In this document: one piece after another, positions 1 to 14,879 of the stretch | Numbering within the stretch: the stretch's first letter is position 1 | Layout of the letters: every line of letters begins with the position of its first letter | DNA from: Heterobilharzia americana | Lineage: Eukaryota; Platyhelminthes; Trematoda; Strigeidida; Schistosomatidae | Direction of reading: 5' to 3' | Assembly (NCBI GenBank): GCA_944470555.2 | Contig: OX104134.1 | Span: 75,014,678 to 75,078,677, forward strand | DNA: 64,000 nt | Program-made: the position numbers and the translations under genes | The notes under the pieces: model-generated | Database searches by the model: none | What the model was told of the DNA's origin: nothing | The model's input: only the letters and a program-made list of their open reading frames with translations

Positions 1-1149
1 ATAGCAATGTATACTTTCTTTTGTTTACTCTATCAAAATTCGTCAGTCAATTGAGGTGTAATCAAAATCCATTATTTTTCAACAGTCACAAGCTTGCATA
101 CCTTGACCAAGGTCACTTTTGCAATCCGGCTGTAATTTAATCACATGATATTAGTGCATAAAAGATTGGAAAATATCTGTGGCAAAAATCTGAAAGGTGA
201 TTGCAGATTATTATCTGTAACAATAAAACAGCTGTTTGCGTTTATGTCCTTAAACTAACCTACTTGTCAATTTAAGCTGTCCTGATCAAAATATAATTCA
301 GTAGAGGTCGTATAAAGTACACACTAACCAATCTGATAGATAGAAGTTTGGAAGAGTCATTAAAACAAAATCAGGTTTTTGTAATGTTTATTTTCCATCG
401 GTGTAACAATATTTTGCACAGATGTACACTTACGAAAACGTTAGTCAGCAATTCACTTAACATATCAATATGGCTCTCGTTATCCACTAGTCAAGGGTAT
501 AACACTATGGGTAGTCGGTTTTATTTCTTTCAGTAGAAGCACCAATATTAAAATGCAACTACATCCAACACAACCAAACTTGCTGTCGTTTCCATCTTCC
601 AAAAAAAGCAACATGACTAAACAACTGTACAACTGTATAACGGTAGAGACAGTGTGGACAACATGCATCTTGTTGACATACTGGAGGGAACGTGTGAGGT
701 ATTTTGCACTTTTAAGCATGATCACTAATAAATTTGGTTAAAAGTGTTTGGATGTTCATGTTTTAACACTCCATTTTTAGGAGTTTAGACAGACACTAAA
801 TGTACAGCAAATTATTCTAAGCACCAGTTATGATTATGTCGTCTAATCTGGTTATCTCAAAAACTGTGTTCACGTATCGTAGACGTGATTGTATGTGGGG
901 TGGTGAGTACAAATCTGTCTTAGCTGAGCATACATCTACCACAACTATCAGACATTATCTCCAAAAGTCGACTTCTTGAACATAAGTTTAGAAATCAGTG
1001 TCTACAAAGCAAGAATTTAGAATGTTAGATGAGTAATTAAATAAAATAAGAATGAAATGTGTACTACCTTTCATGTGAACTGACGGGCAACATATCTTGA
1101 ATGATAATCTGTATGTGTGTCCGGAAATGTTGACTCTCTGTAATCAATA
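1..1149. other. No gene recognised
   Basis: Only short open frames occur here and none shows a recognisable domain, splice pattern or codon bias. It reads as ordinary AT-rich intergenic or intronic DNA. Confidence 0.6.
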
Positions 1150-1475
1150 CTAGTGAAGGATCACAAGACAACTTTACGATAGAATGTATAATAGGGGAAT
1201 TGGGATGGTACTGGTTGCATGTGGTACTCCTTGCACTAACGCAGCCATTTGCAATTGTCTTAATTTGCTCTCTGTTCCTGTCTTGATTTGCTCTTGACTG
1301 GCTCTTCATACACTCTTGTCAGCAGCATCCCCTGCGATATGCCTGTGTTGTCCCCTGCGTTGCTCTTGGCAGAAACCTTACCCATTGGCGGTAATTCCCT
1401 ATGATTCCTGCCACCCTCTCCACATATACTACTTATATCCGTTGTTATCAGCAACGCCCAATACACTAGTGTCTC
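1150..1475 (-). repeat. Diverged solo LTR related to the gypsy LTR of this window
   Basis: From about 1222 the plus strand runs parallel to the gypsy LTR found at 35740-36008 and 39815-40083: a block reading GGTACTCCTTGCACTAA matches GGTACACCTTGAACTAA there, and the block around 1380-1470 matches the LTR through GGTAATTCCCTATGATT, CCACCCTCTC and CAGCAACG to its end. Substitutions and small indels are frequent, and there is extra sequence in the middle. No gypsy coding sequence adjoins it, so it is a solo LTR or a truncated relic of an older, related subfamily. The left boundary is uncertain. Confidence 0.6.
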
Positions 1476-1903
1476 GCCTACTGTCTCACCGACTCACATC
1501 TATAAAAAACTAATTTTGATTGAACAGTTGAACAGCAATTCTATCACTCACATAACAAGCATGGTCCAGAGCTCAGTTACACTTGTCGATTGCATCTTAT
1601 CAGTGGATTACTTGCATCATTTATCTTGTACCTCACTAGAACCACTTCTACAGACACTACACCTGCTGCCACCGACTTCTCGAAATACTAATACGGCTGA
1701 AGGCACTGGTTGTTAAGTTTACAACTTGCAGATAGTATATCCAGCCTACTTCTGTCACACGTATTAATTATCACAATTGACAGTGTTCGATTAAATAGTG
1801 CTAAAAGTGGTAACCAATACGTCCGCATTTACACGGAACACACATTTGTATGCAAAGGTTAGTGGAAGTAACAAACAGAATTTATGTGTTTGTGTGTGTG
1901 AGA

Positions 1904-1938
<35 letters not shown>

Positions 1939-4465
1939 TAAAATAATACATCCCATCTACTTCCATTCGTTAAATTGTCGACTGAAAATGGATTCACTTT
2001 CTATTGAATGTAATATAAGACTAGTCAAAGACTACCTGTCGGTTACTGGAAGAACTAAAAAGCATTACCAACTAACCCCTTGAAATGTTCTTGTTCGGTA
2101 GCTGTGCTACCTATAAGTTCCATATAAATGAAAATACCAGGTTATTGAGGATACCAGTCAACTATTGTTGTGAATTCATTTGAAAAAAATAAGAAATATG
2201 ATGCTGAAGAAGGATGAAAATGATGAGAAATCTACCTATCTCTCTCTCTATCTGATCACAAGACCTATCTCTTTATCTCTCTCTATCTACCGTAATGAGA
2301 GACTGACTAATCAGTTGTCAAAAATTAAATAGGTGGTTCAAAGCATTTTATTACCGAGATCTGGCTTCATGTTGTACATGAATTTAACTCAGATAGCAGC
2401 TAATCAGTGAGAAATATTGACGACTGGCGCTTGTCCTGGAAGAAATTCATCAAGTGAAGTAACTGTGAACACAGTTGTTTAAGCTTCAGTTGGATGCTGT
2501 AAGTAATTCGAAATTTATTGTCTCTAAAGTGGTATGCTGACGGCTAAGGTATGCAGATAACCACTAACACCCTTGTAAGTGGTAAATTTGTGTTTTCAAA
2601 GAGAACAGAGTTAGCTCAATATCTAAATAAAGTCATAGTAGTGCTTATGGATTGAAGTTTCAGATATCACCGTTTTCCGTGATCTATTGTTCCACTACAT
2701 TCTCATTGTAAGTCTGATTAAGGTATCTGCCCGCATCATTCTCATGAGACTGAAGTGAGAAAGATGACAGGTCTGCTATTCACTTTACTCAGCTGCATTA
2801 TATTATGCATCCTCTCTTCATGACACATATTACAGTTGTCATACAATGTCACTAATAAACATCCATCATCACTACCCACTTAGCTCATACAGTTCTTTCT
2901 TTTAAAAACTACTATTCACAGGATGAAGAATTGATTGTCAGTTAATACCCAACACTTATTGTGGACTGTGAGGTAAATATATAAAACGAAGTCTGATAGC
3001 ATAGCACTGCTTGATAGAAAAAATTGCCCTTTTTCACAAAAATATCTGGCATTTTACTATCATTTTTTATCATCCCAAATTTAGAATATCACAAACACCT
3101 TAGGTATGGCATAAGAAAATGAATCATTTCGCAACAAACAAATACAACGTATCATCAAAAAGACAATAACTGGTTATGCTGTCTGTTGGAAAGTCCATAC
3201 ATCCACCTCCCCTTACAACAAGAGACAGACATGTTTACAAAAACGAACAAAACTTTTGACAAAACAGCTTTTTCTGCTCGTCATTGGGACTGGAATCGCT
3301 TGTCATTCTAAAATTTACAGTCATCTTCGTTGGTTCTTTCTTTCTTGTTCTTGCTGTGCAATTCTAGCTAAAAACTTCCCCCTGTTACCAAAGGCGTACT
3401 AAACCTAAATGATTAGATGAACAGATAGTATTCTATTCTAAATCGGACTACAATTAGACATAATCTTATTTGAAGAGTTGAAAAATTTTGCGCTGTTCTT
3501 CAGCGCTTAATTACTGTTGCATGAATATTAAAAATTACTTGGTTCATTTTAAAGTGTTCTCCTCCACAACGCTCAACTCTTCAGCGATACTTGACGTCCT
3601 TTCCACTAGTTCACTTTCAAAAAAGTTATGTAAAAATACTAAATGATATCTCTTGTGAATTATTTCCCACTGAATATTGAAATGCAGAAAGTACGAAAGA
3701 AGTAGTAGACACAAAAATATATTCAATGCAACTCAATAACCATACACATTAGTGGACTTAGCTGAAAAGTATAATTATCGTTATCAGTTCAGGTGAACAT
3801 GCAACCAAGTTATTGAAATCAAAGGTAGACTAAGTATAATTGAAACCCTCAGTCATTAGGTTTACACGGAAATACTTAACTAACAAAACAAACAACTTCC
3901 ATGTTATAGACCAAATAAAATACTTCAGTGTACAGCAGTCGGTCAGCTTTAATACAGATATAAACGTGTGATAAGTAAGAAATTTAAATTCTGATATAAG
4001 ATAACATCAGTCCCAACTGAAAATATGAAACTATTGAATGCTATGGTCACAAATTCTCACCTCAATATAAGAAACAACTGTGATACCAAGACAACATTGT
4101 TGGGGACTGATGTGTCTAGAACGTGCCACAATTCTCAATTTTCGACAAAGTCAACACTATTGTACATGTATACGCGTATGTTACAAAAGTATTACGTTGT
4201 TTTACCGAAACAGCAAACGCTCTTTTCTTCGACCACACCTACTCTTACAATATTGTAAATATTGCCATCGTTTCGTTAATTTTGACGGCGTCCAAGTCAT
4301 TCGAATCTAAATATGGGTTAGGAACAAACGACTGACACTGACCACCTAATAGTCTATAACAATATAATGGACTGAATTCATCGATCTCTGATTTCAGATG
4401 AATTCTTTATGCGCATATCTCAGTACTGTCTGTAATTAGACCTAGGTTACATATTTCGGAACCTC
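1476..4465. other. No gene recognised; contains one simple repeat
   Basis: I see no supported gene. Apart from the GA tract at 1887-1939 and scattered TCTC/TATC runs near 2240-2290, nothing here resembles the mobile elements elsewhere in the window. Confidence 0.5.
1887..1939. repeat. (TG)n/(GA)n microsatellite
   Basis: A short TG run passes into an AG run with one interruption (AGAC). It creates spurious open frames on both strands. Confidence 0.9.
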
Positions 4466-4728
4466 CCCTAGTTTACTAGCCGTTCGTAAGTCCGGATAAA
4501 GAGGTGAGGTTGGGCATAGGGCTGGCAACCCTACACCGGAAAATCAATCAAATCACTAAACAAACTTCGAAATACAAAAATAAACTTATTCCTCTCTGGA
4601 ATCGAGGAGACAAAATGACGCCGGTTGGTGAAAGACTTCGCGAAGCCAATTGGCTGGGCCGATGTGTCTTCTCTTCTCTCGGTGACAGCAAAAGTGAGCA
4701 TGAGGACATGGATCGAACCATGTTTGAA

Positions 4729-6720
<1,992 letters not shown>

Positions 6721-6758
6721 TAAGAATAAGCAACAAGGAAGTCTGGCAGGTCAACGAG

Positions 6759-6779
6759 CCAACCAACCAACCAACCAAT
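6759..6779 (+). repeat. (AACC)n short tandem run
   Basis: Four to five AACC units inside the family B 3' region. The copy at 41272-41293 has a similar run. It is a third tetranucleotide run in the same element that did not expand. Confidence 0.8.
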
Positions 6780-7090
6780 AACCCATCACCCAACAAATAT
6801 GCAGTGGAAGAAAGTGGAGATCGATTGGACTGGACATACACTGAGAAGACCGTTTGGGGACATCATGCGTCAGGTCAGGCACTCGAGTCGAAGGTAAACG
6901 AGAAACGACGAGTTAGGCGTCGTAGCCGAGGGTGACATTGAGGAGATGGTGTGAGGAAGAAATGAAAGCTTGTGGGCAGTCGTGTAATCAGGTTGGAAAG
7001 ACTGTGGAGAACAGAGTGCAATGGGAAATGCTGCTGAAGCCATATGTTCCACCAGGAACCCAAGGGACAAATAATAAAAATGGTAAACAT

Positions 7091-7796
7091 ATTTCGGAGA
7101 GGCTAAGATATTAGCATATTGACTAATCTGACTGTTTTCATGAAGAGGTGAGAGAAAGCTAAGAAAAACAGTGACGCACGGATGATGGTAATATAAACTT
7201 TACTGATGTTATTGGTCAGTAATGAGTTCCCCTCCTCTTCTAAGTGTATTTGTTGATGCTATGTCCATTCTATCTACTAGTCAGGTCACTCGTTATACCC
7301 TCCTATTTACATATCAGATGTAATATTATTCCCCAGGTTAAATTATTTGTAAGCAAATATATGCGAGACAGCAGTCCTTTTTTAATGAGACGACTGCACT
7401 TTACAAAACAAAACAGGATTTCAGTGTTTATACACTTGAAACTTTGGGTCTCAGTTCAAGCGTGTAGGTATTAATGAGCACGATGAGACAAAGCCATTTG
7501 GAAAAAACCTATGTTTCAAGCTTCATAGTAGGGGTCAAACTTTCAAACACCACTCAGACTATAATCTGTAACTTATCATTAGTGCACTCGGTCAATGATC
7601 CTCTGGTTACGAGACATCTGGTGAACATTAGAGATATTCTACTTTATTCAGCTGGCAAATCATATTTTGATTTTATCAAGGAAAATATGCATACTAAATT
7701 TGAACAGCTTCACTTTCAGATTGTTCTATGCCTATTTATTATTCTACTAACTATTAGTTTATTTAACTCATTACTTCTGAAGGTGTAATATTACTT
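7091..7796 (+). repeat. Flank duplicated with the family B copy (pair of 41607-42306)
   Basis: Sequence beyond the apparent 3' end of family B is nearly identical at the two loci up to 7796 and 42306, then diverges abruptly after AATATTAC. Because non-mobile flank is included, the pair arose by segmental duplication or conversion and not by transposition of family B alone. The open frames here (for example at 7474-7788, 104 codons) are carried in both copies with a few substitutions, but I see no recognisable protein domain. Confidence 0.75.
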
Positions 7797-8241
7797 TGAT
7801 CTGTCGCACTAATATCTTTATCTTGACCTAAAAAGTGAATGTGAGTTTTGCACTGAAAGTGACAAATTCAGAATGTGGCGACTTTTACATATACGTCATT
7901 CGTTGACGATTCAGTGATCGAAATGTTCAGCAGAACTATATGTAGTAGCTCCAACTATACTTAATTCAGCAATACAATATGACTTAACGTAAAAGAGTAG
8001 TAGAAAACTGTCCTGTCCACAAAAGATTAGTTTGCGTAATAAGCAACATATCGTACAGCAATTATTGTATGCATTAAGTCCTTGGGGATGGATTTTGAAT
8101 CCCTCGACCTGAAGTCATCTTATGAAAGAGATGAATACAGAGATTAAAAAAGGAGTCAAAGTATAATAATAACATCACACACCAAAGGTAGTAATCTTAT
8201 TTGAAATGTCTATCAACTATTTGATCAGCCTATAGTGCACT
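7797..8241. other. No gene recognised
   Basis: AT-rich sequence between the duplicated flank and the CR1-like relic. Nothing recognisable was seen. Confidence 0.5.
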
Positions 8242-8940
8242 TTGACCTCTTTCACGGAGAAAGATATTTCTAAGTGTCTCGAACTCCTGAATCCTTCATA
8301 CAAATTTGGTCCGTATGGCATGTCAAGTCTCATATCCATAAAATGTGCTTATGTATTATACTACCCACTAACTAACATATTTAAAGGATACTTTTCAGAA
8401 AAAGCCATACCAGCCACCTGGAAAGATATTGAAATAGTCTCCGTACATAAGTCGGTAACTCCAGGTGCACGCCTGAAATGGCCTCCACCAGCAGCTACTT
8501 CTCCATTCTTGAAAATGGTGAAAAGGCTAATAATGCCTACACCTGAACCCCCATTGAAGGTTTTTAGAGATCCTAAACAATTTGTATGCAAAAGCGAAAG
8601 AAGCACTCTGGATGCCATCACTGTCTTGTTTCACAATATTACTTATAATCTCAACAGAAATACCAAGTGTATCGGATATGCTTTTTCAGACCATACTTCA
8701 GCATTTGATCCTGTCTCAAGACCTCTTTTGCTAATCAAGTTAGCCGGGAAACATCATTATCAGCTGACTGTATTCCTATTTCTCTGGAAGGAAAAAATAT
8801 ACTGTTGACAGAGGGAAGCGCTCCACCTCATAGCGTACTGAGGCTAGTGTTCCTCATGGTGCCGTTCTATTCCCTGTTTTTTCTCTTTCTGTATATGGAA
8901 AATTCCCATTTGAACATTTCGAAAAAAGATTGACTGAAAG
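8242..8940 (+). pseudogene. CR1-like (SR1/Jockey-group) reverse transcriptase relic, N-terminal half
   Basis: The frame begins with an L..LNPS block followed by GPYGMSSLI, where the family norm is GPDG; then CAYVLYYPLTNIF, a WKD..IVSVHK block (usually IPVYKKG), ERSTLDAI (motif 2a, usually GRSTLDAI) and AFDPVSRPLLL (motif A, with FSDHTSAFD in place of FLDF-SAFD). Past the stop near 8808 a VPHGAVLF block corresponds to motif B (GVPQGSVLGP) in another frame. The 188-codon frame is therefore an eroded retrotransposon fragment. A matching C-terminal half of the same family occurs at 32040-32810. Confidence 0.7.
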
Positions 8941-9239
8941 AAGAAATATATTTATTTTCAACTAAATCTTCGTCTTTGGCTCTACTCTAATATTTAGGTC
9001 TACATTTCAATCAAAACATCAGTCAAGTGGTAGAGTATTGATAAACAATAATAACAGACTTTAAGTAAGTCATGATGATGATAAATTTGAGAAATCAGTA
9101 TGCGAATAACCAACAGAGTAATTATACCGGATTAAAATGGTAATTATAATAATCTATAACAGGTTACTCATAGACAAATGGCATGGTAACTGGTAAAGTG
9201 AATGGAGTTTTTTCTTAAATGGTAAATCATAAATAATTA
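8941..9239. other. No gene recognised
   Basis: AT-rich spacer between two element relics, with no recognisable motif. Confidence 0.5.
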
Positions 9240-10140
9240 CATAAGAATAAGAAAGAAAATAAATATTGGTAGAACAAATGGGGAAGAGATGTGCAAGTTT
9301 ATACTAAAAGTCATAATAGCTATGGTATGAAAGTGGATAGACGAATTTCCTTTGAATACAAAAGTTAGTTTTGAAAGGTGGATTGCAATCACCTCTGTCA
9401 TGTGAAGTAGGCAAATGCATATTCCATATCGTAAACTAATTGGTATGTGATGAATAATTTTAAATGCATTTCTAGTACCCACTTGATGTCCAGTGTCAAA
9501 AAGCGTCCAAACACGCAGCTATTTATTGTTCTAGTCTGTCCCTTATTCAACCACGACGGTTGGTGGTGAGAAATTCGATGATGGACCTACCTCATTGTAC
9601 GCCCAATGTAACTAGCTCCACAGGAGAAGTTTAACTGATAAATGCACATGGCGATGACAGAATTATGCAGTTTCCCTTCATTTACTGCATCTTGAATCAC
9701 GTGGTCTCGGGAGATGGGACTTAATTTAACCACTGGGAAGGCTCTTTAGACAGCTCTTTAGATGTTTTATGTGATGATCTCACTAACAATGTCACTCTTG
9801 AATTTCAGCTTCAAGAAGTTTTGTTTCTTAGGAACTGTTGGCATTCTTGTCTTGACCTTCGTAACATTCATATACTTAGTTACGAACTTTTCTGCATAAT
9901 CATTCTTACTAAGCAGGTCACGGATGGTGGTGAACTCTCCCTCCATAGAATCACAAAAGCAAATAGCAATGCCACGGTATGCTAGACACTTCACTAGGTT
10001 ACTTTTGTATTGGAAGCGTGCGGCACTAAAGAAGTGTATGCACTGACCTGTTGATGTTGGTTTTCTACGGATACTTAATTTCGGAGTTTCTTACCGACAG
10101 AACATCAAGAAATGGGATATTGTCATGCCGCTTCTCTTCT
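9240..10140 (-). mobile_element. Penelope-like element relic with GIY-YIG endonuclease domain
   Basis: Read on the minus strand, the order is: NIPFLDVLSVR (near 10100), corresponding to the LPFLDVLV.R block after the RT; a YAEKFVTKYMN block near 9880 (YPEKFI type); VPKKQNFLKLKFKSD near 9800 (the LPFKGD region); then CIYQLNFSCGASYIGRT near 9600, a clear GIY-YIG core with Y..CGA.YIGRT; and finally RNAFKIIHHIP near 9460. The RT itself is missing, and stops and shifts separate the blocks. The relic is 5' truncated, and at its upstream edge it abuts a hammerhead-bearing repeat. Confidence 0.72.
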
Positions 10141-10144
10141 ATTG

Positions 10145-10290
10145 CGAATAACTTCACAATAATATGAGACTCCCATACTCGGACAAAACATCTATCCAAT
10201 GATCCTAGGTTTTCAATAGTTCTCCAGCTGATGTCGGTCCGTGATGAATACCAGCCTTTTTCTGTTGTGTTAAACAAATACTTTTGCCAG
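10145..10290 (+). repeat. Degenerate Smalpha-like unit with hammerhead remnant
   Basis: The run ATGAGACTCCCATACTCGGA followed by CAAAAC, then CTAGGTTTTCAATAG, CAGCTGATGTCGGTCCGTGATGAAT parallels the unit at 47346-47450 (CTGAGGAGTCCCGTACTAAG, GACGAAAC, CCCAGGTTTCCAATG, CTGATGTCCGTCGATGATGAAT). The core CTGANGA is mutated to ATGAGA, GAAA to AAAA, and stem III to CATCTATCC, so it should not cleave. The stem II strands GACTCC and GGAC are only partly kept. The minus-strand open frame through here joins this repeat to Penelope sequence and is not a gene. Confidence 0.65.
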
Positions 10291-12959
10291 TTTTATAAAC
10301 CTGCATATAATTCCTACAGATCCTCCGTTCTATTAGGTCAATTTTTATTCATGTAACAATGACGTTTGAAAGTGACTGAAAAGTAGGATTTTTATCAACC
10401 AAAACTTCTGGAAATAAGCATTGAGTATGTGATTTAAATAGATCAGTTAGTCAAGTGTCACCGTTTAGTTAGTATGGCTGCATCTATGTTGTTTCACACG
10501 TTAACTAAAGGTTACTATTACAGCATAAAAATACAAAATTGATGTAAAGATGAGTTACAATGATACATACTTCAAACAAATATCCTCAAATCGTCAATCA
10601 TAAATTCACCTGTATGTCAACAAGGAATATGTAGTAGATTAGACTCAATTAGGAAACATTTAAGTATTCGAAGACAACCTTTATTATGGTATAGAATCAG
10701 TTAGATAGCCACTGATCAACACAAGGCACTGGACAGCTATGTCACACTAGTTAGTAACCCCTCAAAGATGCAGATTTTTGTTATTGTAAAACCAGTAATA
10801 CCCTGCTTATTAGTAAGTGGTTGTGATATGGATTTTTCCAAGTCTCTGTGAGAAGGTAGTAAGCTGTGTACCCAATAACTGGACAGTTTGGAGGAATCCC
10901 TGCAGATGATACTGTGTGACAATCATACTGAAACTACAAGTACCAATCACTTGAATTAACCCATAAGTTGAATGGGAACTTACCCATAAATAAAATTTAT
11001 TATTCTGTCAATGATTCTGCATATAATCAAGAAATGGTCTCTGCTGAATGAGTTTAACTGGGATGAAAAGTTCGTTCACAGTCTTCTGATTTTCAGCGAT
11101 TCTCAAACTAAACATCAATTTATAACTCAATCCTTTGTTTCATTCCAATCAATTTCCAACTTACTGTAAAACTGAACGCTAACTGCATAATAGTTTTTAC
11201 TCATGCATTTCATTTGTTTTTGTTCCCAACAATGTTTTCTGCAGATGAACTACATAGTTGAGACACCATTTATCAAATATTCACTGAAAAATATGTTTAT
11301 GACAATCGCTTTCATACTACAGAAAGATAGAAAAATCATATACACTAAAATATGACTATTCATTTCTGAGATTTTGATAAGTCATCAGAAAAGCACGTTC
11401 AGGTCATCAATTTTAAACGTACATTTTCACTTTCACCTTTTCACACATCTAATTTCAAATAGAATGAAGTATCCGTAAAATTCGTGTTTCTCATTCTGCT
11501 TCAATGAGAACTCGTTTCAGATCAGTTTAGTATCTGAAAGCTTTTGTTGAAAATTTTATAACAAAACTGGTTTCGTTTTTATTTTCATTGTTGTTGAGTC
11601 AAGTTTATCAATAGGATTATAGGTTTAAGTGAATTCTAAAATATTGGAAGGGTCGATACAGTGGAACAAAATTCTACGGACGTCAGGATATAAAAAATAA
11701 GCTTGAAGTAAGTGGTACATCACTAGTAGTCACATCTGATTCGACTGTTATCACCTAACTTTTCCGATCGTCGGTTCTTGGGAATTAGAACCAGCAGTTT
11801 TGTAACAACAAGCTGCTAACAGGTTTATAACTAGTTTGTAATTAATTTGACATAAGAGTGGGTGTAGAAGAGTATGTTAAAGCTTAAAGATGAGAAGAGA
11901 ATAAGAGAAAAAAAATGAGCCGACAACATATTAACCAAAAAGAATATGCTTACAACGGAAGCTTTCGACAAGGAGTTAACAGTGTACAACGGAAATGCGA
12001 GGACACGGAAATTAGAAGTAGATTGATTACGTTTTCGAAACCTATTTAAGTATGCAGTAGTTTCCATGATTCAAACCAGTCGTTAATCACTTTATCAGTT
12101 GCCACCATTTCAACAAATGCTGGATATTAAATCATAGTTAGCCACTAAATGATCAAGTATAACACTTAGTGAAACATTTTAGATGATGGAACATCTGACG
12201 CTCATCAGCCTACTTTCAAAGCTCACCGAAAGATCAAAATTCAACTGTAACAATTCACAGATACAGAGAAATACATGGAGACAGTTTCTCAAAAGCTCCA
12301 AAGACAAAAAACTGCAGCTTTTCCTACAATTACTATATACCTAACCCTCAGTAGATATAGAAATTGACACGTACTGCTTGGACCATCGGTTTCGTTGAAG
12401 ATTTTGTTGATCATAGCCTAATGGGACTGATTAGGCTGTTCAGGTAAATGAAGCTGCCAATTCACTGAAATACTTCCATCAAGTAAAATATTTCTTAAGA
12501 GTTGATTTTCTATTGAAAAACTCATCTTAAAGCTTGGCAGACGTTTAAGAGAGGAATTCAGAAGGTATTCTACTGTTTTTATATGTACTATGAGGAAATC
12601 AAGGAACTGGTTAGTGGTCCATTGGATGTCACTTTCATAAGCATACTTCTGGCAATTCTTAAACTGAACTGACTTTATTCAGTGCATAAGTAATTTTCGA
12701 AGTGTTGTTTGTTTTGTTGGTTCAGCTACTCAGCTACTTACTGCTCCTGTTACCGGGTACTAATTCTGCATCTCTACTGACTGGATGAAAGCTTTCTAAT
12801 TTTTGAGGCCATTCAAAAAAGTCATCAGATCTGTAAATTTACATTGGTGAACATTTTTTTAAAAGTATAGCACTCAAAAATCATTGCTTTAATTCTTTGA
12901 TGGCTTCGAAAGATACCGTAAGAATAATAAAATCAACAATTTTACATGTTACAAACGGG
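10291..12959. other. No gene recognised
   Basis: About 2.7 kb of AT-rich sequence with only short open frames. I see no element, RNA gene or repeat array. Confidence 0.5.
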
Positions 12960-13530
12960 ATATCAGTCAGTCATTGTCAATCAGTATCAAAAAGAGACCT
13001 GGCATTACTACCGAGCGGTTCAAGTCACTACAACTAGCATCAGTACATCAAGGTAGAAGGTACCAAGATGAAGGATATAAAAACAAGGAAGAAGATAACC
13101 AAAACTAGTGAAGAGTCATAAAAGAGAGAAGGATGGCATAAAGCAATAAAGAAATTCGGTATGACGAAGTTAATGAGCCATATCACCTAGAATCTCTGAC
13201 AGTTAACGTCGGTGGTCACACGGGCCCCACCCAACATGGCTGTATTCCCCTCATGGCTCAAATCATTAGCCAAGGATTTCCTGAACTGATGGTGTGTTTC
13301 AGTTTGGTTACTTCCAATACTTTTCCAGATAAAACACAAACACTGACTAAGTATGTGTAACATAGGCCCATCCGAGTCAATAAAAGCTTATAGCCTCGTT
13401 CGCTAACTTACCCCTTCTATTCAAATATCCACACATGACTTCTGCACTGCTAGCATCGTGATTGCATGACAAATGACCTATGCTACGTAGGCAGCAGTGA
13501 CCAAACACCAATGGAATGTCCTGAAACATG
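12960..13530 (-). mobile_element. Family A RTE-like 3' relic
   Basis: Near 12985 the plus strand reads ACCTGGCATTACTACCGAGC, which parallels the reverse complement of the family A 3' end (GACCAGGCATTACTGCGTAA at 61158). Farther right, AGCCATATCACCTAGAATCT (near 13176) matches the family block at 61379, and TACGTAGGCAGCAGTGACCAAACACC (near 13480) matches the CLRSI-coding block. The copy is heavily substituted and lacks the RT. Confidence 0.6.
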
Positions 13531-14879
13531 GCTGTAGGATACAGTACTAAGCGTGTATTTTTCAGTGCAATGGCAGGAATTTAGCACTGCTGTAGAGTAT
13601 GACTCTCTCTCTCTCTCTCTCTTTGTGTATTAGATACATAGCAAAGTGAAACAGTTATCTTTACTAGACATCATTACAAGCATAATCTATGGTCTGTAAC
13701 CATATCAAGATAACTCCATAAAGCAGATCTTGAAAGTGTAGTGATACCTATGTCTGATGATAAATAGTGTCTCACACTAGAAACTTCACCATGTACATGA
13801 TTCGATTCAGTTCGATTCTAATTTCAAATAAAGCTCAAAAATTTATTTTACTCAGCCGAATAAACTAGTTAAGAATAAGTGTTTTCCTATCATTTATGTT
13901 GTATCCCACTGAAGCAGCGTGGAAATCACATACAGTGAAAAAGCACTAAACAATCTTTCACTACAATAGGTGCTTGTGTTATGACTTCCAAAGAGCCAAC
14001 GATTCCCTTTTCTTGTCATCAGAAATTGGTCCATTTTTGAATCAACCCTGAAACTGTTGGTGAAAACTTTTAAAATTCGTTCTCTCCACACATTAAATTC
14101 ACTTCATGCAAGCTTACACGCAGACTTATCACAGAAGCTTGAACTATCTTGTAATCCATTACCATTATGAAGCCTTAGATTTTCTTTCACCTTAGTTGGT
14201 TTATCTATCACAATCTATTGACCGTTTGGTTCATAGCTTGTTTATTTCCGTCGTTTATTTTACCGAAATAACCGGTCACTACTGGTATATGGGCTCCTGT
14301 GCGTATACCACGATAGTGCTGGTAATTGAAGTTTGATATCAACGATGAATAGCAGTTGTCTGTAGAATCCAGAATGAGCATCTCATTCTGTCTGGGATTC
14401 ACCCCAATAGTCTATCTTCCGTCAATAATAGCTGATCAATTCAGTTAATGACAGGGATCTCCAAGCTATGACCTCAAACCATACTCATGGCGCAAGGCTA
14501 GTAGAAAATGCTTCGGAAACAAAATCACTCGCTGGAAGGTAGGCACATCTAGCTGACGAGCCTCAGATAGGAAGGAATTCGAGTGACTGACTGATGGACA
14601 ACATCAGCGTAGAACTCGATAAACATGTGCGTCAGTTCAAGTTGGCACTACTCACAACAGTACATGAAGAACAGGTGGTTAGAAAAAGAGTGATATCAGA
14701 GTAGATATAGGTGTATGAAAGAATAAACAGTCTGAAGACAAGGGTTAGTGAAGATTACATCCATGAAAAATTTGTACATTGTGGAGAGAACCAGCTTATT
14801 AAAGACATATTTGTAATTACTGTTTACACACAGTGATGTTATTTAGTGCAAATATTCAAACTTTGATGTCAAGGAGTGA
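13531..14879. other. No gene recognised; holds a CT microsatellite and a shared repeat
   Basis: A CT run lies at 13602-13622. The stretch 14585-14700 resembles 57185-57300 (for example AGAACAGGTG and the GTAGAACTC neighbourhood) and in both places lies just left of a family A 3' end, so it may be an older repeat or extended element end. Nothing else is recognised. Confidence 0.5.

Noticed and set aside
7474..7788. Conserved 104-codon gene because it recurs at 41990-42304
   Set aside because: The whole surrounding segment is duplicated at the same high identity, so conservation of the frame carries no information about coding; no domain is seen.
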